From assembly GCA_003344405.1 (NCBI GenBank), contig NOWV01000015.1, positions 620,001-684,000 on the forward strand: a stretch of 64,000 nt of DNA, given 5' to 3'. The DNA comes from Trichoplax sp. H2. Lineage: Eukaryota > Placozoa > Uniplacotomia > Trichoplacea. Shown here piece after piece: positions 13,101 to 24,200 of the stretch. The position numbers and the translations under genes were made by a program. Below the pieces are notes generated by a model. It was not told where the DNA came from. It saw only the letters and a program-made list of their open reading frames with translations, and did no database searches. Each line of letters begins with the position of its first letter. Positions within the stretch are counted from its first letter, which is position 1.

Positions 13101-16100
13101 TTCTATTCTACCATAAGATGTGGGATACCAGCAATGGCAAACTAATTTTCTCATGTCGTTGCCCTCATCGGGTTTCCGCCTGCTCATTTTTCGATGATTG
13201 CAATAAATTAATGTGCATCTGTCGAAACACAGTATGCATGTGGAATGCTCATAATGGATCATCACTAGGCCAATTTTATTGCTCGGGAGAAATTACAGCG
13301 TCCGCCGTTAGCTTAGACAGTAAATTTTTTGCTCTGTGCGTTTACAATGTCTTCAAGAAGAAAGATATTTCTTTACAAGTAAGGAGTAACTTATGCACTA
13401 AACTATTGTAGCTACTTGCATTAAATCAGCTGTGGTAACCAATCATTTCGATTAGAACCTGTAGTAATTGGAATAAAACTACTAATATTTACCAAGAGTT
13501 GTACTTTCATCCGTTCTTTCTCCTAGGTATGGGATAATAAAAAGAAAAAATTAATATCTATCTACTACGGACACTCGAATAATATTTATAGTGTTCAATT
13601 TTCGCCAAATGATCAAACTATTGTTACTGCTTCCTATGATAAGACCATTAAGATATGGCACCGTAATAAGAAAAAATTAAATCGCGCCGTTCAAGTTAAG
13701 AATAATTTACCCAGTTTAGAGTTATACGAATGCAAATTTATCGAAAACTGCCTTGTAGTTTATGCGGTACATGACGAAAAAAATCGATTAAAGGTAGGTT
13801 ATATGGTCCGGAGTATTTTGCTTGATTCGTAGGGAGATAATTATACCTCTTACCAAGATATCACCGATTCTGTTAAAAGGAAGTTAACAACTTTTACTTT
13901 ACCATCATTGGATGAAATTTCTGTTATTCATTAATTGCTATACCTCAAGTACGGCCTGATCATTTCTATATAATTATCCACGTGTAGAAATTACAATTTT
14001 CAATAATTTATTGAGTACTCGATGTTTGCATTGATTAACTACCAGACCAGTAATTAAAACATTTTGAAATTGCAACAGTACAATAATATTTATTTATCAT
14101 TAACTTTTAATGTGTCGGCTTAAAAATGACAGCTAACCCTTAAGCAATCTTAAATTTAGTTTCCAATGCTTAAAATGATAGCGAATCTTCCTAAAATTAT
14201 AGTTTAAATAACATTTTCCACTTCCTTTTGAAAAGTCTAAATTAGAAATTACAATAATATATTCATCTTTTCTTGATATATCCAGTTTAGCTAACTATTA
14301 GCTATTCAATATTTTTGATATTAAAACTTTCAATTTGAATTTCCCATGACTTAATGAATCTTTTACTAATTTGTCCATTAATTGCTAGCAATATTTTATC
14401 GTCGCACTACTGCGTTAGTAAGACCTATTGTCATTGCTTTTGAAATCTATTCCACTATCCTGCTTTTAGATGTATGCTGGAACCGACAAAGAGTTTAAAT
14501 TAATCTCAAAGTATAGCACCTTTGGCCATAGAATTACCGCAATCTGTATATCAAATAACGGAAAGCAAGTTGCAATAGGTTTTAGTGAAGCTGGTGGAGT
14601 ACAGGTAAGAGGAGATGTGAACCATTTTTAACTAAGAATTTTATACTTATACAGGTAAAATTGCCTATCTGCAGTCCTTTACTTAGCAAATTCATAACGT
14701 CTATTATAGATAAATATCTTAGCATTTTATTACTCTCTAGTTATTATCCGCCAACGACATCAAGAATTGCCTATGGCATGTTAAAGGAAACTTGTGCGAG
14801 ATGACGTGTATTACGTTAATCAAATTTAGCAGCAATGATAACAATTTGCTTGTTAAAGATGGCAACCGGCAATTATTTGTAAGTTGTATCATTTATCTTA
14901 GTTCTATGGATTGAACAGATTAGTTAGAAAGTCAACTTAAAACATCAAATTAATTTTGAAATGGGTTAGGTCTTAAGCTCGACCGGAGCTGTACTCTTTA
15001 AGAGTGGTAAAAATCATGGCGATATCACCGGTTGTGCGATATTTCCAACTGGCCAAAGAGTTCTTGGTTGCTATGACGAAAGTTTTAAAGTACGTTATCC
15101 TGTCATTCTATTTATTTTCTTCTTTAATTTTGCTGGAAAATAAGATTTTATAAAATGCCTTTCCTTCTAAACTAATTCGTAATATTTAATTGTTCTTAAA
15201 TGAATTATTCTAGATTTGGCATTGCTATGACGTAAGCCAAGTTGTCACTGTTAGAGCGCATAACGATATTATTGCGCATTTCGATATCTCTTATGACGAA
15301 AATATGCTAGCAACTCTCTCCTTTGACAAGATAGTCAAGGTGAGTCGTCAAGTCTGCTAATATTCAAGCTAAATCATAAAACTGTAAAGTTTTTGCTAAA
15401 ATATTGCAATATATCTACAGCACATTATATAGAGGAGTTCCAAGTTCAATCAAAACGCATGCAAATTATAATACTTTCTGCTAATTAAAAGTTTGCCAGT
15501 ATAACTCCTATTGGACGATACTATATCTGCAAGATCAAGGATCAGAGCATAGAATTACATAGATTTTCACTGAAAGTATACAGAATTAACAAGTCTTATA
15601 TAAAATATAAAATACTTAAGCTAAATCATAGGATGTTAAAGTTCATATTTAAACATGAATACTGTACCGGTACCAAAGGATTCTATTATCGCACTCTGAA
15701 TCCACTGTATATAAGAGAGCTGAGTTAAAATGTTCATAAAAGCTTTTTAGCCTTTATTAAATAAAAATATATTAAAAACAATTATGCTATAACCTATCAC
15801 ATATAGAAACTCAGTGCTGAAATATATCTAACACATAGTACCTGCTTAATGCTGTACAGTAATTATATGATTGAAACTTATCATTTTACGGCATATTGCT
15901 CATAGATTTGGGATTGCACCACTGGTTCACAATTGGCTTCCTTAGATCACTACTCTAGCGTTAATACTTGCAAATTTTCAATCAACTGCCAATTTTTGGC
16001 CACTTGCTGTGTTGATGGTTCAGTTAAGGTAACGATGACCTATAAATAAGTACGTTAATGTTCATACGATATTATTATTTATCCTAATTTTGAGTATGCA

Positions 16101-16777
16101 GAAACTTTAAAGGTATAACTTTATTCCAATACTTAGATTAGCTGCCTATACTGTATTGTGTGATTTGTCATTTTATGAATGTAAAGTAAAAGTTGACTGA
16201 TTTTCATATCCTTTCTGTTTCGGATACAAATTAATAATACGAAAAGTAGAACTGTTATTAAAAATAATTCATATAGAGGAAATTTTAAGAGTTGAATGTT
16301 TTTAATGTTACGATGATAGCTTAACAGAACATTTAGCCATCAAATTGATGTAAGGTTGAAACTTTAAAAATTGAAAAGGTCTTTCTTCTCAATTAGATGT
16401 GGAATGTTCGGTCTGGAAGATTGCGATACCGATTTCACGGCCATACGACCCAAGTTTTAAATTGTTATTTCATGCAAGACGATAGAATTCTCTTAACTGT
16501 AGGTGATAGTTTAGCTTGGTGGCAAATTGAAGATGAAGAATTAATCCAACGCTTCCCATTATATGGTAATGCATCGATGGCTTATTACGCTGATGATATG
16601 AAATCATTAGCTACAACAGATGATAAAGGGTATTTTTATTTTCTATCTCAAATTGTACCTAAAAATGAAGCGCCACGACGGCTATCCTTCGATCGACGAT
16701 TGTCATTCGACCGTCGAATATCATTTGACAGACGAATATCGTTTGATAAAAAAAAGGAATCATGTATAATTTGTTAG
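4179..16777 (+). CDS. APAF1: APAF1-like apoptosome protein: CARD, NB-ARC, WD40, prenylation-like tail
   Basis: Exons: 4179-4527, 7760-8029, 8904-9026, 9137-9291, 9469-9923, 10139-10448, 11093-11274, 11502-11634, 11743-11871, 12299-12424, 12574-12699, 13118-13378, 13527-13793, 14470-14604, 14741-14878, 14970-15089, 15214-15339, 15906-16028, 16397-16777. Phases match throughout and give 1302 aa (human APAF1 1248). In order: a CARD at about 1-95; NB-ARC with Walker A GSEGSGKT (173-180), Walker B LLILDDV (255-261), sensor TTR (279-281), CAPMA in place of GLPLA (335-339) and LHD (458-460); a helical linker to about 614; then about 14 WD40 repeats. The family binds cytochrome c or a similar cue through WD40, oligomerises via ATP/dATP-bound NB-ARC and recruits caspases by CARD. 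All nucleotide-binding motifs are intact. The tail after the last WD repeat (1269-1302) is absent from vertebrate APAF1: four RR(L/I)SFD units, KKK, then CIIC. The start is the first ATG of the CARD exon. Orthology versus a placozoan-expanded family is not settled. Confidence 0.93.
6640..7660. repeat. Minisatellite array, about 105-bp unit, in APAF1-like intron 1
   Basis: Nine to ten diverged head-to-tail copies. The marker TATTTGAAATTGGTTTATTA recurs near 6784, 6885, 6992, 7097, 7212, 7320, 7427, 7528 and 7632. Each unit also carries a CACCTTTA(T/C)GTCTAGCTAGC-like segment, a TAGCACCTTAATTTCGATAA segment and a GCTAAGCAATGAG segment. Short open frames inside it are by-products of the repeat. 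Copies are 80-90% alike by eye. Confidence 0.9.
8245..8700. repeat. Diverged tandem repeat, about 175-185-bp unit, in APAF1-like intron 2
   Basis: Three blocks begin TCAGCTTGTGCTGTCC (near 8250), TCAGCTTGTGTCGTTGG (near 8441) and TCAGTTTATACTATTGACG (near 8598). Each continues through a CTTGT/TTGGCGAAGTG-like part and an ACTGATTGA(G/T)-like part. Similarity is clear by eye but diverged. Confidence 0.65.
16678..16774 (+). other. 18-bp coding repeat x4 plus CaaX-like end of the APAF1-like protein
   Basis: Four in-frame 18-bp units encode RRLSFD, RRLSFD, RRISFD, RRISFD, followed by KKKESCIIC and the stop. The four units use different synonymous codons (CGA/CGT/AGA for Arg, TCC/TCA/TCG for Ser, TTC/TTT for Phe), so the peptide is preserved while the DNA drifts. 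RRxS is the protein kinase A-type consensus. A Cys four residues from the end with two Ile and a final Cys fits CaaX, and X = Cys would favour farnesyl over geranylgeranyl transfer. Modification itself is inferred. Confidence 0.8.
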
Positions 16778-17499
16778 ATTCTATATGTAAGACGTTAAGT
16801 GGCTGTCTTTTTTCGGATACTGTTCATATTTATAACTGTTACAACAGGTTTTATCCATGATAGTGATCAAATAAAAGCGGAAACATATTTAGGCTAGGTT
16901 AAAAGACTTTTATCGGTGTTATTAGAAACTTATTAATGTTAAGCACCGGTAACGTATAATCTATGTATATATTTTATATACTAATATATCCACAAAATTG
17001 ATTGCATTTGAGAATATAAGGCTGAAATATCAATTTATAGTATTCGCGGGAAAAAATTTGAGATGTGTTAAAGTATATAATAGTCAATAATACATAGAGT
17101 TGTATACATGGAATTTCATTAATGATATTCAAGAAATTGATATGGTATCAATGTGTAAAAGCACAATAGATGTGTGATAATACTAAATGATTATAGAGAT
17201 CGAGTGAAAGACTTCTAAAGATATTTAAAAATGTTTTTATCATGACTTTTAATTTTTTTAAAATCTTTCAAAAGAATGATACTCCTATATAACAGAAAAT
17301 TAATAGGATATTTAAAGTGTCGGCAATTATAAACTTCATTTTGTTACAATTTCACAGTAAGCACAAACAACTTCAAGATTTTATATATTAAATGCTATTT
17401 TGATACTGCATAAAAAATAAAAATCAATTTAAGAATAACTGTGCATTAATTATCAAAGACACTGAGTCAAACATTGCATATGGGATATTTTAAAATATC
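16778..17499. other. Spacer between convergent genes
   Basis: This spacer is AT-rich, with poly-A/T runs and no sustained frame. It holds the 3' UTR of the APAF1-like gene at its left end. Nothing else is recognised. Confidence 0.5.
16870..16875 (+). promoter_or_regulatory. Candidate polyadenylation signal of the APAF1-like gene
   Basis: AATAAA lies 93 bases after the stop codon on the coding strand. This is a normal distance for a short 3' UTR. The hexamer is common in AT-rich DNA, so only the position supports it. Confidence 0.5.
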
Positions 17500-19600
17500 A
17501 TTCCATTTGCCCAGATCGTTCATGTAATATTATGATAGATGATTTTACCAACGTTACGAGGACCAATATAAATCCCTCGTATCAGATTATTATGGCATTG
17601 GCCTTGATTTAATGCTCTGTCATACGCATTAAAGTAAATCTTTTGTTCTAAAGCTGTAAGATCATAAAATAGAATATAAAACATATTACATTATATGAGA
17701 AAACACTTGCTACAATTTCAGGATTATAACGGTATAGCCATGCTGGTATCATTTCCTCAAAATAGTCTAACAACATTATACACAGCTCTTCTAGCCATCG
17801 ATCGAATCTGTTGCCGCCTCTGGGTTCTCTTTAAATTGTTCTTTGCCAAAGTAGTAAGAGCATGGTTTTACTCAAGCCTGAAAATCTAATGCTGAATGAT
17901 TTCTCATATGCTGAAAGAGCCTCATCATACATGCTTTGACTTTCATAGGCAAATCCTATGTTGTAATATAAATATCCGAGATCGGGATGATTTGTAACAA
18001 GGACTGATAAATTAATTCTAAGTGACTTGTCAAACATAGAATGAGCCTCATAATGCTTGATTTGTTTTCGTAGAAAACTCCTAGGTTGTGATATAAATCC
18101 GTAACATTGAGATGACCTTCACTGAAGACTGATAATCAAATATTAAGTGACTTGTCATATATAGAAAGAGCTTCAAATACTTTCTTTTCTTAATATTAGC
18201 ATCTCATATGCTTTCATATGACTGAGCAACATCGGAATGACTTTGACCAAGAACTGACAATCGGATATTAAGTAATTCATACATAGAAAGAGCCTCGTCA
18301 TACTAGCTTTGATTTTTATAGAAACTCCCATATTTTTATATGAATTTGCAACATCAGAATGATTTTGACTAAAGACTGATAATCGAATACTAAGTGATTT
18401 ATCACACAAAGAAAGGGCCTCATTGTACTGAGTTGATTCCTGTAGATAAATCCTATGTTTTCATACGAACCTGCAACATCGAAATGGTTTTGACCAGAGT
18501 GATAACTAATCGAACATTAAGTGATTTATCATACATAGAAAAAGCCTTGTTATACTTGCCTTAAATTTTATAGATAATTGCCGTGTTATTGTATGAATCT
18601 GTAACATCGGGATGATTTTGACTAAGAACTAGTAATCGAATATTAAATGATTTATCATACATAGAAAGAACCTTATCGTACTTGCCTTTGTCTCTGTAGA
18701 CAATTCTATGTTGGTATATGAATCTGCAGCATCAAAATGGTTTTGACCAAACACTGATAATTAATCGAATATTAAGTGATTTATCATACATAGAAAGAGC
18801 CTTGTCATACTTGCTTTGATAATGGAAGACAATTCCCATATTGCGATATAATTTGGCAACGTTGGGATGATTTTGACCAAAGACTAATAATCGAATATTA
18901 AGGGATTCATCATACGTAGAAAGAGCCGAGGCATACTTGCCCTGATTTTTATAGACAGATCCAATGTTATCATAAGAACATTCACATCGGAATGATTTTG
19001 ATCAAAGACTAATAATCGAATATTAAGTGACTTATCGTACATAGAAAGAGACTCGTCAAATTTGTTTTAATAATTAAAGATAATTCCCATATTGTTATAT
19101 AATTTAGTAACATCGGAATAGTTTTGACCAAGGGCTGATAATCGAATGTCAAGTGATTTATCATACATAGAAAGAGTTTCTTCATACTTACTATAGTACG
19201 TAAGAGCGCTCCATTTCATGATATGAATTAGCAATATGCAAATCATCGTTATCTAAACATTTTAGTTTTATTTCTAGTGATTTTTACTATCTTCTAATGC
19301 TCTATTCCAATCGTTTTGAGATATTTTAATCTGCCTCTGTCAGTATAAGCATTCAGTCTTTTTGACTTCATCTTACAGTTTATTAGCCGGGTGTCGCCCC
19401 TTCGCAAGCCATTCATTGGCTTTCAAGATTTCATATTGCAACCTGTAAGTATTATTAATTTCAAGAGAAATATCGCACCGAAGTCCATCAAAATCAGTAG
19501 AAGTATAGACATTGATTCAATTTCATCTATAGTTTGAGTAAAATAAGTCAACTTTCCCTAAATTGTATGCGGTCCGGTATTACTGACCCTGTTTGAATGA
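17500..19600 (-). pseudogene. Truncated, frameshifted copy of the TPR-Roc-COR-death gene
   Basis: Reading the minus strand from 19600 down, there is a relic of the N-terminal segment of the gene at 21203-25812, then 11 TPR units spaced about 125 bp (marker CATACATAGAAAGAGCCTC near 17905, 18041, 18160, 18283, 18404, 18533, 18658, 18787, 18912, 19037, 19163). The intact gene has five or six. Frames break repeatedly; readable pieces are 18037-17831 and 18409-18173. At 17700-17530 the start of the GTPase exon is still recognisable, including GPRNVGK, and then homology stops, so the Roc remainder, COR and death domain are lost. It lies convergent to the APAF1-like gene. This is a local duplication that lost function; transcription cannot be judged. 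Confidence 0.88.
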
Positions 19601-21202
19601 TGATAGCACATAGTCAAGGATAGTAGGGATAGTAGATATAGTGGGCGGATTAATAAAGTGGAATTATATCAAACTAACATAGAAAATGCAGGTTCATGAA
19701 ACTCAACTGCCAAATCAAATTATTTAAAGCTTAGGCGAGTTAATATGCACTATCGTAGATGATAACACAAAAGAAGACCAGAAATGATATGTGATGTATG
19801 GTAAATTAATACAATGTACAATCAAATATCTATAACTCAATAATGAAACATAATATGAGGATTGTGGTATGATGTAAGATGGCTTACATTAATATCGATT
19901 AGATATTTTCAATTTATAATCGAACCTAGATAGGACTAGTGAGTGTTATGACGGTTATGTAGTTTTGATAGCTTACCAGTCGCGGTTCGATCATGAACAA
20001 GTTACTTAAATTTAGCTATAATGTTATAATAGATTTTCACGCCATTGGACCATGTGTATCGTCCACGTTACCATCACACCAGTGGATCGAAATTGCAGTT
20101 AATGGGTAAACGAATACCGTGCAAAGAATAATTAATTTACATGCACTCCGTTTTTATAAATATCAATTTAACTACCGATATACGGTAAAAATGGAGGTAA
20201 TTTTATAAAATTGATGATGCTATCCAACCTGGCATGCTTAAATCATCTAAATCGTTTATATTTAATGCATTTAGAATCATTTGATTCAGATATATATTAG
20301 CTATATCATCAATCAACATATGCGTATAAATACCTTATAAGTGACACGTTAAAGAGTTAATAGCTATACTAGCAGAGTAAGACATCATATAAGATATTAT
20401 ACCAATATGTACTGTAGATAATTAGCTCATTTAGCAGAATTACAGTATAATCATGAACGAAGTTTTAGGCCAAGATCATGACTTAGCTTGTAATTTTAGA
20501 GATGTGGGTTGCCAAATAATGAATTGCAATTTACTGTACGTTCTCACTATTTTTATATGCATTATGTGCGTATACAACAAGAATTCGTACAGTCACAGCG
20601 GATATACTATAAATAAATATAGTAAATGTATGTGTAGTCTATTCAGATAATTTGGTAGTATCTACCGGGCCAAAATAAATAATTATAAGCATTTACATAT
20701 ATAGCTTTATTCTATATTAAATGCTGCTAGATTTATCAATGTATTAAATAATTAATACAAGTGTAAGCGCATCTGGATAGTAAAATTGAGAAATATTTGA
20801 AGATCCAAAAGAACTGAGCGGCCTTTAGTAATGATTCATAAGCTATTTAGTAGGCTTCCAGCTAATAATTTAAATAAGATGATATAAATCATATTTTGTA
20901 TCAAAACATTGTAATTTCACTTTTTCAAAATCACACGGGAAAAAATTAAATGAAGATTGGCTTTGTTATAATAAGCATATTGCGTATAACATTATCGTGA
21001 CAGTTAAGTTACTGAGTTAAAATAATAGCGTATCTAACTGATTTAACTACCAGTGACTGCAAAAACTTGATCTGTTTCAACTAAAGTACAGAAAGAATTT
21101 AAAATAAATTTCAACTGTAGGATTTGACTGTACTATTAGATAAGTCAATCCAAATATATTACAAATTGCAATCTGCAGCACAAAAAAAACTTTGAATACT
21201 GG
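19601..21202. other. Spacer between pseudogene and intact TPR-Roc-COR gene
   Basis: There is no gene. The block at about 19860-20070 resembles the DNA upstream of the intact gene (about 26435-26610). Near 20457-20520 on the plus strand a short frame reads VLGQDH-DLA, like half a TPR unit (family form VLGQNHPDIA), perhaps an inverted scrap of the array. The 3' UTR of the minus-strand gene ending at 21203 must lie at the right edge. Confidence 0.45.
19860..20070. repeat. Duplicated upstream block, copy beside the pseudogene
   Basis: It shares, in the same order, a GTAAGA-CTTACRTTAA-ATCGAT stretch, GATAGG followed by GTGTTATGACGG, and AGCTTACCAGTC with the block at 26435-26610. Both blocks sit upstream of the TPR genes (minus strand), so the duplication included 5' flanking DNA. 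The shared points are islands in otherwise diverged sequence. Confidence 0.6.
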
Positions 21203-24200
21203 TTATTCACGCTGTAAGAGTTTCGTTCGCTTCTTCTCCAATATAATATCATTTCTGTTTATCATTTTTAAAGCAATCTGCAATTCATTAAGGCTCGCAT
21301 TTGGCTGTTTCGTTTTGTACCACAAATTAAGTAATTGCTTCGCTTGGTTATATACGTGATCGCGATTTTGTTCCTTGATAACCTCAACATCAATAGCTGG
21401 ATCTAGCACCGTTGCTAATTTTATCCAATCTAAACCAATAGAGCTTGCAATAGAATGAAAATAATTTCTAGGATCTGCTAAATATGAGTGTGTATATACA
21501 TCACAGTTAGTCTTTAAATTTTTTAATGGCGAATAAGCTATGATATAAATCCACAATAGTTTACTGTTAACTAGCTCAAACGTTTCAATCGTGATTGGAA
21601 TGATTTGTATCATTATTTACATAATCACAATATGAATAAAATAGACGATAGCTCGTATGCTCATTAGAGTATGTTTATTTAAATTACTTCACAGCTATTG
21701 ATTATATTTAGTATTCAAACTTCTTAAAAGAAACAGTATGGAAACTGGTTTCACCTTTATCATTCGCGTCTATCCATCGCTCTATGGGATTGTAAGGAAA
21801 TTTTAGATTAGTAATCGTAAGAAGTTTTATCGAAACGGAGCAGCAACGCTACATACTGAATTCACGTATACAGTATATAAATACTCTGTAAATTTACAGT
21901 CGTATTTATATATGAGTTTTTAATTTAAATAGATTATACAGGTTCCTTTTATTACTTGCTTTTTATGTTTTCTAATGTTATACCATTATTCATACTAGCA
22001 TACGTGAAAGATAGTGTAAAGCTATGGAGTTAACGTATTCTACTCTTGTGTTGCTCATATTCTCATATAGTAACATTTTACTTGCTTATTTTAGTTCTTG
22101 CTATGCAATTACTATTGATAAAATCATAGTTATCGTAACAGTAGTTTAAAGATTTTATATAAGGAAACCCGAGACGCAAAGATTATTTGCTGGTTACTGT
22201 TATTATCAAAAGATGTCGAAGTTACGCGAATCATCATGATTATCTATAGAAATAATGATACAGATAGATCTTAAATACTTACCCATCCATAACTTTTCGT
22301 CATAAACCATCCAATCGCCAAGAGATTGACTTGCAAATCGCATTCTACAATGTTGACACTGAATCCAATTTATATCTCCCGCCTTATATTTATCGACAAT
22401 ACTCGTTTGCTTGCAACATTCACTGCATTTAATGTAAAATCGACAACTAGCTCCTCGAAATCTTATCATTCTTTTATCCACTATCGACATTAATCTATTT
22501 TTAACAACATCTTGAGGCCGGTTATGATATATAGAATTCTTAACTTTATCTATAACTGGCTTGGCAATAATTGATCTATTTATTTTCTGAAAGCAATATT
22601 GTAATCCTATATAAGATTCCTCTTTCTTGACAATGAGATAATGATCATCATCTGCTAGATAATATTTAGCACATTGATAATATAGTTCTACATCAGTATT
22701 ATTCCATTGTTTTAAGCATGATGAAAGTAGACAGTAATAAATTCCATCTGGGATATAAGGAATATCTTGACTGTCGTATCCGATATAAAGCCAATCTGAT
22801 ACATGATATTTTGATAAATCAAATGGCTTAGCATCATCTCTCAATAAATATGGAACAAAATATTCATATTCTACTGCACTACATGTATTGCCTTCTTCAT
22901 GTCTAATGGCACATATAATATCATACGCCTCCATTAGATTCAATATTGACTTTTTACTATTTTCATCCAAATTAAATTTATCGATAGCATAATCGATGTA
23001 ATTTCTTGATAATTTTCCTGTTTCACTGGCTTTTTGGTATTCATATCTCACTTGTAGACTACCATCTAGATGATCTTTTAGTTGAATGATTGCACGAAAT
23101 ATATTTAATAACCAATCGACATTAGTTATAACAATTCCTGAATCGCCTACTTTATGGCAAAATATAACTTCTCCTAAATCATGTAAGTACATTAGCATAT
23201 CTCTTAATTCATCATCACTTTCGTACAATCCATACTCTTGAGCTAAGTATTTTATTTCTTGCACTGTCATGATATTATTCACTTGAGTAGTTCTTATTAG
23301 ATTAATAGTACGAGATATCGATTGATTGTTATGCTTATGTAGAGATGCGCTTAATATTGTAGCCATAATGTACCATCGAATAGGAACAGGATTACGAATA
23401 AATGGTAACGATTGTACAAACGTTTTAATAACGTAATGTAAATGAAGACAATATTGCTGACGTTGCTCCACTGTCGATGGTCTATTATCATCAGGGTCGC
23501 AATTAAAAATTATACCAGAAGAGTAGATATGACTCTTATAAGACGGTATAGAAGATATCAGCTCTCTAACAAATTGTTTAAATCGACGATGTCGTTCTTC
23601 TTCATGTTTAATGCAATCGCTATGGGAAGCTACTAGAATAATTATAGGTAATGAGTATTGTGCATGGTCATCGTTGACGTTAACGTCAATTTTACTTTGA
23701 TTACTGTGGCCTCCTATAATTGATGTTAACCATTCTTGCATAGCCTTTAAATATGTCATTTTAAGTACTTGTCCATCTCTTGTTAGCACATTAGCGTTAA
23801 TATCTTGATTAATGTTAAATGTGAGAATATATATACTATTAGCAGACATGAATGGATGATGTGTAACATGATAGATTGCGTGACCTCCGAAATCCCATAT
23901 TTTAATATATTGGTTATTATCACGATTATTTTTGTTTTGGTTTATGATTGATGAACAATAATGCTCATGTAAGCTAATTACAGGCTGAGATTGAGTTTGT
24001 ACCGTTTTTGACGATATAAGAGCTCCTACATCATCGATAATACCTATAGGAGAATGTGGTTTATCTTCGAATTGATTTTCCTCAGATAGATCATCCATGC
24101 TAATTTGTTGATCTATGATACTGGTATCCGTTGTTTGCTGACTGATATTTTGCTGATTCTCTGCTGTTACTTCTGCTAATTGTTCTATGACTGTTGTCAC

